The notes under the pieces: model-generated
Seen by the model: the letters and a program-made list of their open reading frames with translations, nothing else
Told to the model about the DNA's origin: nothing
The model's database searches: none
Origin: CAYLLN01 sp036496265
GTDB taxonomy: Bacteria > Planctomycetota > Planctomycetia > Pirellulales > Pirellulaceae
Assembly (NCBI GenBank): GCA_036496265.1
Contig: DASXLL010000364.1
Location: 1 to 45,391 of the forward strand
Direction of reading: 5' to 3'
Length of the DNA: 45,391 bases
Part shown: positions 23,050 to 31,887 of the stretch, piece after piece
Layout of the letters: each line of letters starts with the position of its first letter
Position numbering within the stretch: the stretch's first letter is position 1
Program-made: the position numbers and the translations under genes

Positions 23050-23997
23050 ATGAAAGTTTCCATTATTGGCGGTGGCGGGTTGGTAGGGTCCAGCGCGGGG
23101 TTTGCGCTGCAGTGTGGCGGCGTGGTGCGGGAAATTGCGCTCTTGGATGTCAATTTGGAGCTGGCTCAGGGGCAGGCGCTGGATATTTTGCACGGCGCGC
23201 CGAGCACGGCGGATCAGATTATTACGGCGGGCGGTTATGAGCATGTGCCGTCGAGTGACATTATTTGCATCACGGCGGGGTTGCGGCGAAAGCCGGATGA
23301 ATCGCGGCTGGATTTGATCAATCGCAATACCGATCTGTTCGTTGGTATTTTGGCGGAAGTGGCTAAGGCGAATCCGAAGAAGGATGCAATCGTTCTGGTC
23401 GTCAGTAACCCCGTCGATATTCTCACTTATGTGGCTGCGGATCGGTTGGATCTGCCGCCGGCGCAGGTGATTGGGTTGGGGACGCAGTTGGATACGATTC
23501 GGTTTCGCGCGTTGATCGCGCAGGAGTTGAAGGCGTCTCCGTCGCAAGTCAACGCGGTCATTTTGGGCGAGCACGGCGACAGCATGGTGCCGATTTGGTC
23601 GAGCGCGAACATTGGCGGCCTGCCGCTCGACAAATGGCCCGGCTGGAACAATCGTCTCGCCGACGAACTCTTCACTCGAACCAAAGGATCCGGTGCAGAA
23701 GTCATCAAAAAGAAAACCGGCGCCGGTTTCGCCGTCGGGATCGCCATCCGCGATGTCATTCACTCGGTCGCGCTGGACCAGCGGCGAGTCCTGCCCGTTT
23801 CCACCATCCAAAATGGTTGCTATGACATCCGCGACGTGGCCCTCAGTGTGCCCACGGTTGTCGGCCGCGGCGGCTGTGTGGCTCGGCATCAAATCGAGCT
23901 GTGGCCGAAGGAAGTGCAACTACTGCGCAAAAGTGGCTTGGTTTTGCGTCAGACTCTGGAGCAGGTGTTGGGACGTATTGGGCGGAATCGAAAGTAG
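23050..23997 (+). CDS. L-lactate/malate-type dehydrogenase
   Basis: The 315-aa NAD-dependent enzyme has the Rossmann motif IIGGGGLVGSSAGFALQ, the NAD-selective Asp at the end of strand 2 (ALLDVN), the mobile loop with substrate-binding arginines (GLRRKPDESRLDLINRN) and the catalytic His in GEHGDSMVP. It could recycle NADH made by the aldehyde dehydrogenase, by reducing lactaldehyde or pyruvate, or oxidise lactate; planctomycete BMC loci carry such an enzyme. The ATG at 23050 starts the Rossmann strand; an ATG at 23032 inside a hairpin has the better-placed AAGGAAG site and would add six residues, so the start is uncertain. It is the last gene of the operon. Confidence 0.9.
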   Translation: MKVSIIGGGGLVGSSAGFALQCGGVVREIALLDVNLELAQGQALDILHGAPSTADQIITAGGYEHVPSSDIICITAGLRRKPDESRLDLINRNTDLFVGILAEVAKANPKKDAIVLVVSNPVDILTYVAADRLDLPPAQVIGLGTQLDTIRFRALIAQELKASPSQVNAVILGEHGDSMVPIWSSANIGGLPLDKWPGWNNRLADELFTRTKGSGAEVIKKKTGAGFAVGIAIRDVIHSVALDQRRVLPVSTIQNGCYDIRDVALSVPTVVGRGGCVARHQIELWPKEVQLLRKSGLVLRQTLEQVLGRIGRNRK

Positions 23998-24014
23998 TTT
24001 CGAGTCGGGTGGCG

Positions 24015-24042
24015 CGCTAAAGTTTGAACTTTTTTCATTACG
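24015..24042 (-). repeat. Dispersed 28-bp repeat, copy 2 (inverted)
   Basis: Reverse complement matches 10690-10717 at 27 of 28 positions, with one G/C difference in the middle. Both copies are intergenic. Confidence 0.75.
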
Positions 24043-24551
24043 GCGGGCTTCAGCGCCGGTTGTAAGTTCTTGGGGATTACAGGGTTCGGAATTTGGGTTG
24101 CAATGCCCGTGCGCTCAACTTGAGCTCCAGCGCACCCATCGGCGAGACGTGTTGTAGTGCCAGAGCGAACTGCCAAAAGGGCGCGGAGCATAGGGAACAT
24201 GTGTTCACTGCAATTCGCATGCCTTTAAGAGCAACGCAACAGCATCTCTGGCTGAATGTCTGATCGCCCAGTCTTAAGTTATTGCTGGGAACCAAGTTAG
24301 AAATTGCTTGGTAAGGTTTTTCGCGGTTTTTCCGTGACCTATTCTTACGTAAGTGCCTTTGTGCCAGTGGTTTTGGACCGGTGCATGGCTACTAGCGTAT
24401 AGAATGAAGGGCTGTAAAGCTGGCTGGAATTGCCAGGCGAAACTCGGCACGTTTTGCCTGGTTCAACCAGCTTGCCACCGAGGTTGCGCAAAAGCCAGTT
24501 TGGATGTGTATTTGGAACGTCGGAGACGGCGTTGACCGTCATATAACGCGA

Positions 24552-24576
24552 AGGTCCCGCCGGGCCGGCGGGACCT
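24552..24576. repeat. 12-bp GC-rich inverted repeat upstream of the MoxR gene
   Basis: AGGTCCCGCCGG and CCGGCGGGACCT are separated by one G. A hairpin could form in the leader 28 bp upstream of the MoxR start codon; as a near palindrome it could also be a protein-binding site. Confidence 0.6.
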
Positions 24577-24603
24577 ACAAGTCGGGAGCTTACAGGAGTA
24601 CCC

Positions 24604-25680
24604 ATGACCGAGGTAAAGCGTCCGGGTGACGTTGTTCAGGCGACCATTTCCGAGTCGGCAGCCGTCCGCAGGCTGAACGACGCCCGGGAAAAGATCGTTG
24701 CTCAGCTTTCGCAGGTGATCGTCGGCCAGGCCGAGGTCATTGAGGAGCTGTTGATCTGCTTGTTCGCCCGCGGTCACTGCTTGCTGGAAGGCGTGCCGGG
24801 GTTGGCCAAGACGCTGATGATCAGCACGCTGGCCAGGACGCTGAATTTGTCGTTCAGCCGGGTGCAGTTCACGCCGGACCTGATGCCGGCCGACATCACG
24901 GGCACGGAAATTCTGGAAGAGAACCGCTCGACCGGCGCTCGCGAGCGGCGATTCCTGGAAGGGCCGCTGTTTTCGAACATTATTCTGGCCGACGAAATCA
25001 ATCGCACACCGCCGAAGACGCAAGCCGCGCTCCTGGAAGCAATGCAGGAGCGACAAGTCACCGTCGGCCGCGTTCGCCATCCACTCAGCGATCCGTTTTT
25101 TGTCCTGGCGACGCAAAACCCGATCGAGCAGGAAGGCACCTATCCGCTGCCGGAAGCTCAGCAAGACCGATTCATGTTCAAGGTGTTCGTGAACTACCCG
25201 AATTTCAATGAGGAGTTCGAAGTCGCTCGCCGGACAACGGCCATTCAGACAGAAAACCTGCAGTCCGTTTTGAGCGGCTCGGAGATTCTCGAATTGCAGC
25301 GGACCGTCCGCGAAGTGCCGGTCAGCGACCATATTATTCGGTATGCCTTGTCGCTCGTGCGGCAGACGCGCGTCGGCCAGACGGGTGTGCCCGATTTTGT
25401 CAACGATCAAATTGGCTGGGGCGCGGGGCCGCGTGCGGTGCAGTTCCTGGTGCTCGGCGGTAAGGCGCGAGCGCTACTCCGTGGCAGAACGCACGTGACG
25501 ACCGACGATATTCAGGCGCTGGCCAAGCCGGTGCTACGGCACCGACTCGTGGTCAATTTCGCGGCCCAAAGCGACGGCGTTAGCGCCGACAAGATCATCG
25601 ACCGACTGATCGCCAGCACTCCCACCAAGGAAGACGAGCTAACCAGCGATGCCCGGTTCAAAAAGATTTTTGCATCCTGA
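24604..25680 (+). CDS. MoxR-family AAA+ ATPase
   Basis: The 358-aa cytosolic ATPase has Walker A GVPGLAKT (63-70), Walker B with Asp130-Glu131 (IILADEINRTPPKTQAALLEAMQE), the family segment FVLATQNPIEQEGTYPLPEAQQDRF as sensor 1, and a C-terminal lid domain with GPRAVQFLVLGGKARALLRGR. MoxR ATPases act with VWA-domain partners as chaperones that activate or assemble envelope and metal-cofactor proteins. It is followed, with a 32-bp overlap, by a DUF58 gene and then VWA proteins, the standard MoxR neighbourhood. An AGGAG ribosome site is in place. Confidence 0.95.
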   Translation: MTEVKRPGDVVQATISESAAVRRLNDAREKIVAQLSQVIVGQAEVIEELLICLFARGHCLLEGVPGLAKTLMISTLARTLNLSFSRVQFTPDLMPADITGTEILEENRSTGARERRFLEGPLFSNIILADEINRTPPKTQAALLEAMQERQVTVGRVRHPLSDPFFVLATQNPIEQEGTYPLPEAQQDRFMFKVFVNYPNFNEEFEVARRTTAIQTENLQSVLSGSEILELQRTVREVPVSDHIIRYALSLVRQTRVGQTGVPDFVNDQIGWGAGPRAVQFLVLGGKARALLRGRTHVTTDDIQALAKPVLRHRLVVNFAAQSDGVSADKIIDRLIASTPTKEDELTSDARFKKIFAS

Positions 25681-26548
25681 GGCGATCAAGCGGATTTCGC
25701 GGCTGGAAATTCGGGCCCGGCACATCGTCGAAGGTTTTCTTTCGGGGATGCACAGAAGCCCGTATTTCGGACAGTCCGTCGAGTTCCTGCAGCATCGCGA
25801 ATACGTCACCGGCGACGACCTGCGCCACGTCGATTGGAAGGTCTGGGCCCGTCAGGACCGGCTGTATGTCAAGCAGTTCGAAGAAGAGACGAACCTCCGC
25901 TGTACGCTCTTGATCGACATCTCAAATAGCATGGCCTACGGCAACGGGCCGCTCAATAAATACGAATACGCCTGCACGCTCGCCTGCTCGCTGGCGTATC
26001 TCGTGCTGCGGCAGCAGGATGGCGTCGGTTGCGTGACATTCGACGAGCGAATTCGCGTCAGCGTGCCGATTCGCACGAAGCACAACCATATCTTCAGCAT
26101 CGTCGATGCGCTGGCGGTTCAAGAGCCGCGCGATAAGACGGATATGTACGGCATTTTGAGGCAAGTCGCCGAGATTGCGCCCCGACGAGGATTGATGGTC
26201 CTCGTCTCCGATTTACTGACCGATCGAGCCGGCCTGTTTCGCGGCCTCAAGCTACTGCGGCAGCGGGGCCACGATGTGCTCGTCTTTCACGTCATGGACG
26301 ACGAAGAACTCGATTTTCCGTTCAATGGGCCGACTCGATTCGAGGGCCTGGAACTACCCGAACACTTGAACTGCAATCCGCGAGCGCTGCGCGAGGGTTA
26401 CCTCACTGCACTGCAAGCGTTCCTCGACGAAGTCCGCCGGGAATGTGCCCGCAACAGTTGCGATTACGCGCTGGTACGCACCAGCGAGCCGCTCGACGCG
26501 ACGTTGGCAACGTTTTTGAGTAAACGATTAGCGGTAATGAATAGATGA
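25649..26548 (+). CDS. DUF58 protein with VWA-like fold
   Basis: The 299-aa protein carries the DUF58 signature (QHREYVTGDDLRHVDWKVWA, then RQDRLYVKQFEEET, about 48-81), followed by a VWA-like domain with an intact metal-ion site DISNS (Asp90, Ser92, Ser94). No membrane segment is evident. It is the usual partner of MoxR, encoded with a 32-bp overlap. It probably binds client or membrane VWA proteins in an ATPase-dependent way; the client is unknown. Confidence 0.92.
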   Translation: MPGSKRFLHPEAIKRISRLEIRARHIVEGFLSGMHRSPYFGQSVEFLQHREYVTGDDLRHVDWKVWARQDRLYVKQFEEETNLRCTLLIDISNSMAYGNGPLNKYEYACTLACSLAYLVLRQQDGVGCVTFDERIRVSVPIRTKHNHIFSIVDALAVQEPRDKTDMYGILRQVAEIAPRRGLMVLVSDLLTDRAGLFRGLKLLRQRGHDVLVFHVMDDEELDFPFNGPTRFEGLELPEHLNCNPRALREGYLTALQAFLDEVRRECARNSCDYALVRTSEPLDATLATFLSKRLAVMNR

Positions 26549-26553
26549 AAAAG

Positions 26554-26624
26554 GTCACTTGTCATTGGTCATTGGTCATTTGTATCGGCAAGTGACAAAT
26601 GACAAGTGACAAATGACTAATGAC
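26554..26624. repeat. Heptamer dyad element between DUF58 and VWA genes
   Basis: Left units GTCACTT, GTCATTG, GTCATTG, GTCATTT; right units AAGTGAC, AAATGAC, AAGTGAC, AAATGAC, TAATGAC. It uses the same heptamers as 17238-17320 although the two sites are 9 kb apart in different operons. Confidence 0.8.
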
Positions 26625-26629
26625 AACCA

Positions 26630-28966
26630 ATGCAGTTTGTTCACCAATTCCTGACGTGGGGCTTTTTGCTCGCCCTGCTGCCCTTGTTGATCCATCTGAT
26701 CAACATGATGCGGCACCGGCGCATGCACTGGGCCGCCATGGAGTTTTTGCTGGCGAGTTACAAAAAGCACCGCAAATGGATTTGGCTCAAGCAGCTTTTG
26801 CTGCTGTTGGCCCGGATCGCCGCAGTGACGATGGTTGTCGCCATGCTGGCGCAGCTCAAAACGCGCGATCAGTGGCTGGCCATTTTCGGTGGCCGCGTGA
26901 CCCATCACTTCATCTTGCTCGACGATAGCTATTCGATGTCGGACCGAGTCGCTGGCGAATCCGCAATGGACGTCGCCAAGCGAATCGCCGCATCGGTTGT
27001 CAGCCGGGCGACGCAGGAGGATAGTCCGCAGAAGCTGACACTGCTGCGGTATTCGCAGGCGCGAGACAGCTCTTCCGGTAGGGCGGAAGCGACCGTCGCC
27101 GATTTCAACGCCGAACCAATCGATTCCAACTTCGATCTGACGCTGGAGCGGGCTCTCCGGACGTTTGACGCGACCGAACTATCCGTCGGACCGCAGGTCG
27201 CTCTCGCGACGCTGCGCCAACTTGTCAGCGACTCTCAGGACGACACGCGAATCGTGTATGTGCTGTCCGATTTTCGTCAAAAGGATTGGGGCAGTCCGGC
27301 GGAGCTGCGGCAGACGCTGGGACAGATCAGTCGCTCCGGGGCCGAAGTGCATTTCGTCAACTGCAGCAAGAGCAGCGATCCGAATTTGGGGATCGTCGCC
27401 ATTGAGCCGGCCGACGAGACGCGGGCGGCGGGTGTGCCGCTGTTCGTCAACGTGAAGGTCAAGAATTTCGGGGCTCGTCTGGCGAGCAAAGTGCAGCTCA
27501 AGTTGCAATCGACATTTTATCCGGCTGACGAGGCCGCAAAAACGCCGCCCGGTGCGGCCGAAACGCTCAAAGGGCACATGGAAGAGATCGCCACGCTCCT
27601 GGTCGATCAGATCGGGCCAGGCGAAACGGTGACGCGCCGCGTTCAAGTTTATTTCCCGCAGCCGGGAAAGCATGTCGTTGAAGCGATGCTGCCGGAAGAT
27701 CCCGTTGAGGCCGACAATCGTCGCTTCTGCGTCATCGATTTTCCTGCCGGCGAGCGAGTTCTCGTCATCGACGGCCGCGCCGACGAGCTCAACGCCTACT
27801 TTCTGGAAGCCGCGTTCCGGCCACTCGAGCGATCGAACACGGGCATCCGTCCCGAGCGCAAGCTGCCAACATTTTTGCGCGACGCCACGCCGGAAACCCT
27901 CAACGCCTACTCGGCCATTTATCTGCTCGACGTGTCGCGGCTGGACGGCCGGGCCGTCGAAACGCTGGAAAGCTACGTGCAGGGCGGTGGCGGTGTGGCG
28001 ATTTTCACGGGGCCGGAAGTCAACACGGGCTTTTATAACCAAGCGCTATATAAAGAAGGCCGTGGCCTGTTGCCAGCGCCGGTCGGCCTCGAAACGACTC
28101 TCCCGCCGGCGATTGAGACGGGCCAACCGGATTTGGAACTGGCCGACCACGCGATTTTTTCGTTCCTCAAAAGCGAAACCAACCCGCTCATTCGCGGCGT
28201 GAAGATCGATCGCTATCGACGAGTGGCAGAAAGTTGGAAGCCCACCAGCCAACAAGCAGTCGAAATCATCGCCCGCACGCGCGATAAAAGTCCGCTAGTG
28301 CTTGAGCGGCGTTTCGGACAAGGCGCGGTGCTGCAGTTTTTGACCACGCTCGCACCGGATTGGAACGACTGGGCCAAGAATCCGAGCTTCGTCGTCGTGG
28401 CGCTCAAGCTGCAATCGTATCTCGCGACGGCCCGGCGACTGGACGATCCGCGACTGGTCGGCGCGCCGCTCGACCTCAAGCTCGAAGCGACCAAGTACTT
28501 GCCGGATGTGGCGCTCGTCACGCCGGGCGAGAAATCGGGCTCGCGGCAGCGAATCGAGCGGCGGGCAACTGCGATGAGCGGCGCCGGTGAAGGCAACGAG
28601 CTGCTCGACGTTTCGCTCGGGACAACCATTGTCGACGGGCACGTTCGTGGCGAAACCGACCGCGTTGGCATTTATGAAGCTTGGGCGAAGACTTTGAAAG
28701 GCGAAACCGACCTCCACCGTTGGGCGCTCAATGTCGATCCGGAAGAAGGCAACCTCGCACAAGTCGCCGCTACCGATCTTTTGGCCCGGCTCGACCCGGT
28801 GAAGCTGAAGTTCCACGAAGCCGCCCAATATCAACAGGACGATGTGGCCCGCGCGGGTTATAACCTCAGCACGATGCTGCTGCTGGGCCTGATTTTGCTG
28901 CTCGTCGGCGAGCAAGCGTTGGCCTATTCAGCGAGCTACCACGTAGCCCCGGGAGCTGTTCGCTGA
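26630..28966 (+). CDS. Membrane-anchored BatA-type VWA protein
   Basis: The 778-aa protein begins with the BatA N-terminal domain: a membrane helix (about 10-26), MMRHRRMHWAAMEFLLASYKKHRKW, and a second helix (about 53-74). A VWA domain follows with metal-ion motif DDSYS (98-102). The middle holds beta-rich Ig-like sequence (TRAAGVPLFVNVKVKNFGARLASKVQLKL) and a ThuA/GATase-like segment (ERVLVIDGRADELNAYFLEAAF ... GGGVAIFTGPEV). The C-terminus has one helix (about 745-765). Most of the protein should face the periplasm. The stop overlaps the next start (TGATG). The function is unknown beyond being a probable MoxR-system partner. Confidence 0.88.
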   Translation: MQFVHQFLTWGFLLALLPLLIHLINMMRHRRMHWAAMEFLLASYKKHRKWIWLKQLLLLLARIAAVTMVVAMLAQLKTRDQWLAIFGGRVTHHFILLDDSYSMSDRVAGESAMDVAKRIAASVVSRATQEDSPQKLTLLRYSQARDSSSGRAEATVADFNAEPIDSNFDLTLERALRTFDATELSVGPQVALATLRQLVSDSQDDTRIVYVLSDFRQKDWGSPAELRQTLGQISRSGAEVHFVNCSKSSDPNLGIVAIEPADETRAAGVPLFVNVKVKNFGARLASKVQLKLQSTFYPADEAAKTPPGAAETLKGHMEEIATLLVDQIGPGETVTRRVQVYFPQPGKHVVEAMLPEDPVEADNRRFCVIDFPAGERVLVIDGRADELNAYFLEAAFRPLERSNTGIRPERKLPTFLRDATPETLNAYSAIYLLDVSRLDGRAVETLESYVQGGGGVAIFTGPEVNTGFYNQALYKEGRGLLPAPVGLETTLPPAIETGQPDLELADHAIFSFLKSETNPLIRGVKIDRYRRVAESWKPTSQQAVEIIARTRDKSPLVLERRFGQGAVLQFLTTLAPDWNDWAKNPSFVVVALKLQSYLATARRLDDPRLVGAPLDLKLEATKYLPDVALVTPGEKSGSRQRIERRATAMSGAGEGNELLDVSLGTTIVDGHVRGETDRVGIYEAWAKTLKGETDLHRWALNVDPEEGNLAQVAATDLLARLDPVKLKFHEAAQYQQDDVARAGYNLSTMLLLGLILLLVGEQALAYSASYHVAPGAVR

Positions 28967-31743
28967 TGCCGCCATTCGTACCGGTGTTGGCGCAAGGCAC
29001 CGCCACCATCCACTACAAGCTGGCCCGGCTGCAAGCCTTCACGCAAGGCGCGTGGTGGCATTGGCTCGCGCTGGTGGTCGTCGTGTTGGCGGTCGCCGCG
29101 TTCGTCGTGTGGACGTACCGAAAGGACAGTGTGGAATTGCCCCGCGGCCTGGCAATCTTGCTCTGCCTGCTGCGGTTGACTGCCTTTGCCGGAGTCCTGT
29201 TCTTTTTCTTCGGCCTCGAAAAGCGAGCCGAACGGAAGCTCGTCAAAAACTCGCGAGCTATTCTGCTCATCGATACGAGCCAGAGCATGGGCCTCCGCGA
29301 CAGCGATACCTCAAACTCGCCAACGTCAATGAGCCGGGCCGAGCAAGTCGCCACCGAACTGGCCAATGGCAAGCTGGTGGATGAATTGCGCGAAAAACAC
29401 GACGTGATCGCGTATCGCTTCGATCAAGGCGACAACCCGGTCGAAATCGCTTCCTTCCCGCGAAAACCCACGGCGGAAGAGATTGCCGAGTCGCGCGTGT
29501 CACAAGAAGATCGACTCCGCCAATTGGTGGCGGAGTCGCGGCCGCTGGTTTTTGTCGCGGCTGGTGTATTCTTCATTTCAATCCTCGCGGGCATTGTTTC
29601 ACTATTAACACGAAAGAAAACCCTCGCCAAATCCGAAGAGCCGACGAGCTGGGCACTCTTGGTCAGCATGACGACGCTGATCGCCGCCGTCATCATCCTC
29701 GCGACTGCTTGCCTACGCAGCTCGGAAACGGGAATTCTTCCGGTGCTCGGCCTCAAAGTACCCAAAGCCGTCAGCAGCAGCGAAAATCCCCAGGAAACGG
29801 GCGAAGAGGCAACCAAAAATGCCGTCGATTGGGCCGCGCAACTTTCCCCGCGCGGCGCGGAAACGCGAATCGGCGACAATCTAAAATTCATCATCGATCG
29901 TGAGCGCGGCGGACCCATCGCGGCTGTCGTTCTGATCAGCGACGGCGGCAACAACGCGGGCGGCGACTACCACGTTGCCGCGACATCCGCGGCCGATGCG
30001 CTGGTGCCCGTGTTCGCTATCGGCCTCGGTTCTGATAAACGGCCGCCGAATCTGCGCGTTGTCGATTTGGAGGCGCCCGAACGTGTTTATCCGGGCGACA
30101 AGTTCACGGTGACCGGCTACGTGCAAGCACAGAATTACTCGGCCGGGGGACTTACGGTCGAGCTATTGTCTTCGCCGGGCAGTGGGGGCGATGAAATCAA
30201 AGAAGACGAGCAAACACTTGACGGCGGCAAATCCGGTCAGGTGATCCCGATCAAATTCGAGCTCAAGCCCGAAGATCAAGGTATCCGCCAGTACAAGCTG
30301 CGCGTGCGGCCGTTCGAGGGCGAAGCGGAGAAGCGCGACAACGAAAAAACGGCCAAGGTCGAGATTATCGACCGCCGCACGAAGGTGCTGTTGATGGCCG
30401 GTGGCCCGATGCGCGATTTCATTTTCCTCCGCAACCAACTTTACCGCGACAAAGAAGTCGTCAGCGATGTGTGGCTGCAATCGGGCAAGCCCGGCATTTC
30501 GCAAGAGGCCCATGAGCTCCTCTACAAATTCCCGGAAACCGAAGATGAGCTGTTCGATTACGACGCGATCGTCGCGTTCGATCCTGATTGGGAGCAGCTC
30601 AGCGCCGAGCAAGTCATGCTGCTGGAGCGCTGGGTCGCCGAAAAAGCCGGCGGCCTGATCATCGTCACCGGCCCCGTGTTCACGCCGCAGTGGTCCAGCC
30701 GCCGCCGCGGCGATCCGCGCATCGACACGCTCAAAGCCCTTTATCCAGTCGTCTTCTATTACCAAGGCTCGGCCACGCTGAGCCTCGGCCGCTTCGGCTC
30801 CGAAAAATCCTGGCCCCTGGCCTTCACGCCAGACGGCGAGCAGGCTGAATTCTTGTGGCTTGACGATAGCGCGGAGGCAAGTCAACGCGCGTGGGGCCAA
30901 TTCGACGGCGTCTGCGGCTACTATGCCGTAAAAGACGCCAAGCCCGGCGGCCGCGTCTATGCCCGCTTCGGCGATCCCGACACGGCCATCGACAATACGC
31001 AACCGATTTACATGGCGGGCCAATTCTATGGCTCGGGCCGCGTCTTCTTCATGGCCAGTGGCGAGATGTGGCGACTACGGGCCGTTGATGACGTTTATTT
31101 CGAGCAGTTCTATACAAAACTGATTCGCTGGGCCTCCGAAGGGCGGCTGCTGCGTGATTCAAGCCGCGGAGTGCTTTTGGTTGATAAAGACCGCTGTGCT
31201 CTGGGTGATCAGGTCGCCGTGCGGGCCGTTTTGCAAGACGCGCAGCACCGGCCGCTCGCTCTCGATCGCGTTCAAGCCATGCTCGTCCAGCCAGACAACA
31301 CGCGTTTGCCGCTGATGATGAAAGAAGTCAAGGACGAAGGGCGCAAAGGTATTTACGTCGAGCAGTTCACGGCCACGCAAGAAGGCGATTATCGCATCGA
31401 GCTGCAGCATCCGACCGCGGCTGAGCAAGTTTTGACTCGCGAGGTCCGCGTGAAGATTCCGGCGAAGGAAACTGAGTTTCCCGAGCGCAACGACGCCGTG
31501 CTCCGCGAGATCGCCGACAAAACGAGCGGCGATTACTTCGTGGGACTCAAAGCGGCCGTCGGCGATTCGAGCGCGGACACAACTTCTCTAGTCACAAAAA
31601 TTCGTCCCCAAGATCAAACCACCGTTTTACCCGGCACTCCCGACCGCAGTTTCGAGCGCCAGCTCATGGGCTGGCTCCTCGGCCTCATCTGCGGCTGTCT
31701 GTGCCTGGAATGGCTGTTACGGAGGTTAAGCAAACTAGCATAA
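28966..31743 (+). CDS. Large membrane VWA protein with an internal membrane hairpin
   Basis: The 925-aa protein has two N-terminal helices (about 33-50 and 61-83), then a VWA domain whose metal-ion motif is DTSQS (103-107). The second half of that domain (GPIAAVVLISDGGNNAGGDY) comes only about 220 residues later, because two further hydrophobic helices (about 194-213 and 226-246) with a loop are inserted between. After the VWA come an Ig-like region (LRVVDLEAPERVYPGDKFTVTGYVQ), a GATase-like region (KVLLMAGGPMRDFIFLRNQL ... GGLIIVTGPVF) and a C-terminal helix (about 897-914). It is paralogous in layout to the preceding gene and overlaps it by 1 bp. Confidence 0.87.
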   Translation: MPPFVPVLAQGTATIHYKLARLQAFTQGAWWHWLALVVVVLAVAAFVVWTYRKDSVELPRGLAILLCLLRLTAFAGVLFFFFGLEKRAERKLVKNSRAILLIDTSQSMGLRDSDTSNSPTSMSRAEQVATELANGKLVDELREKHDVIAYRFDQGDNPVEIASFPRKPTAEEIAESRVSQEDRLRQLVAESRPLVFVAAGVFFISILAGIVSLLTRKKTLAKSEEPTSWALLVSMTTLIAAVIILATACLRSSETGILPVLGLKVPKAVSSSENPQETGEEATKNAVDWAAQLSPRGAETRIGDNLKFIIDRERGGPIAAVVLISDGGNNAGGDYHVAATSAADALVPVFAIGLGSDKRPPNLRVVDLEAPERVYPGDKFTVTGYVQAQNYSAGGLTVELLSSPGSGGDEIKEDEQTLDGGKSGQVIPIKFELKPEDQGIRQYKLRVRPFEGEAEKRDNEKTAKVEIIDRRTKVLLMAGGPMRDFIFLRNQLYRDKEVVSDVWLQSGKPGISQEAHELLYKFPETEDELFDYDAIVAFDPDWEQLSAEQVMLLERWVAEKAGGLIIVTGPVFTPQWSSRRRGDPRIDTLKALYPVVFYYQGSATLSLGRFGSEKSWPLAFTPDGEQAEFLWLDDSAEASQRAWGQFDGVCGYYAVKDAKPGGRVYARFGDPDTAIDNTQPIYMAGQFYGSGRVFFMASGEMWRLRAVDDVYFEQFYTKLIRWASEGRLLRDSSRGVLLVDKDRCALGDQVAVRAVLQDAQHRPLALDRVQAMLVQPDNTRLPLMMKEVKDEGRKGIYVEQFTATQEGDYRIELQHPTAAEQVLTREVRVKIPAKETEFPERNDAVLREIADKTSGDYFVGLKAAVGDSSADTTSLVTKIRPQDQTTVLPGTPDRSFERQLMGWLLGLICGCLCLEWLLRRLSKLA

Positions 31744-31749
31744 TCAATC

Positions 31750-31816
31750 GGCGAGCGGGGGACGTGAGTCCCCCGGTAACCCAACGTAACCGGGAGGCTC
31801 ACGCCTCCCGCTCGCC
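31750..31816. repeat. Cruciform-like repeat: outer stem with two inner hairpins
   Basis: Outer arms GGCGAGCGGG (31750-31759) and CCCGCTCGCC (31807-31816) enclose GGGGGAC-GTGA-GTCCCCC and GGGAGGC-TCAC-GCCTCCC, joined by GGTAAC / GTAACC arms. All parts pair, giving a possible three-way or four-way junction. It lies between two genes of the MoxR operon. Confidence 0.75.
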
Positions 31817-31887
31817 TGCCCGAGAACGCCACCCTACAAATTGCCTTCGACTTTATTGACACCCCACTGATATAATTTCGCCGCGGA

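Larger units (their letters stand above)
23998..24603. other. 606-bp spacer between BMC and MoxR operons
   Basis: No credible gene. It contains the second copy of the 28-bp dispersed repeat (24015-24042), directly followed by a degenerate GC hairpin (GGCGGGCTTCAGCGCCGG), and near its end a strong inverted repeat at 24552-24576. A promoter for the MoxR operon is expected here, but no convincing -35/-10 pair was found. Confidence 0.6.

Noticed and set aside
22993..23919. 308-codon minus-strand frame over the lactate/malate-type dehydrogenase gene
   Set aside because: Antisense to a protein with intact NAD-binding and catalytic motifs; no recognisable domain in the translation.
24463..25410. 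315-codon minus-strand frame over the MoxR gene
   Set aside because: It is antisense to a clear AAA+ ATPase with all motifs; composition is that of a GC-rich shadow.
31856..31876. TTGACA (31856-31861) and TATAAT (31871-31876) as a consensus promoter
   Set aside because: Both boxes are perfect, but the spacer is only 9 bp, too short for sigma-70; kept only as a remark on the TATAAT.
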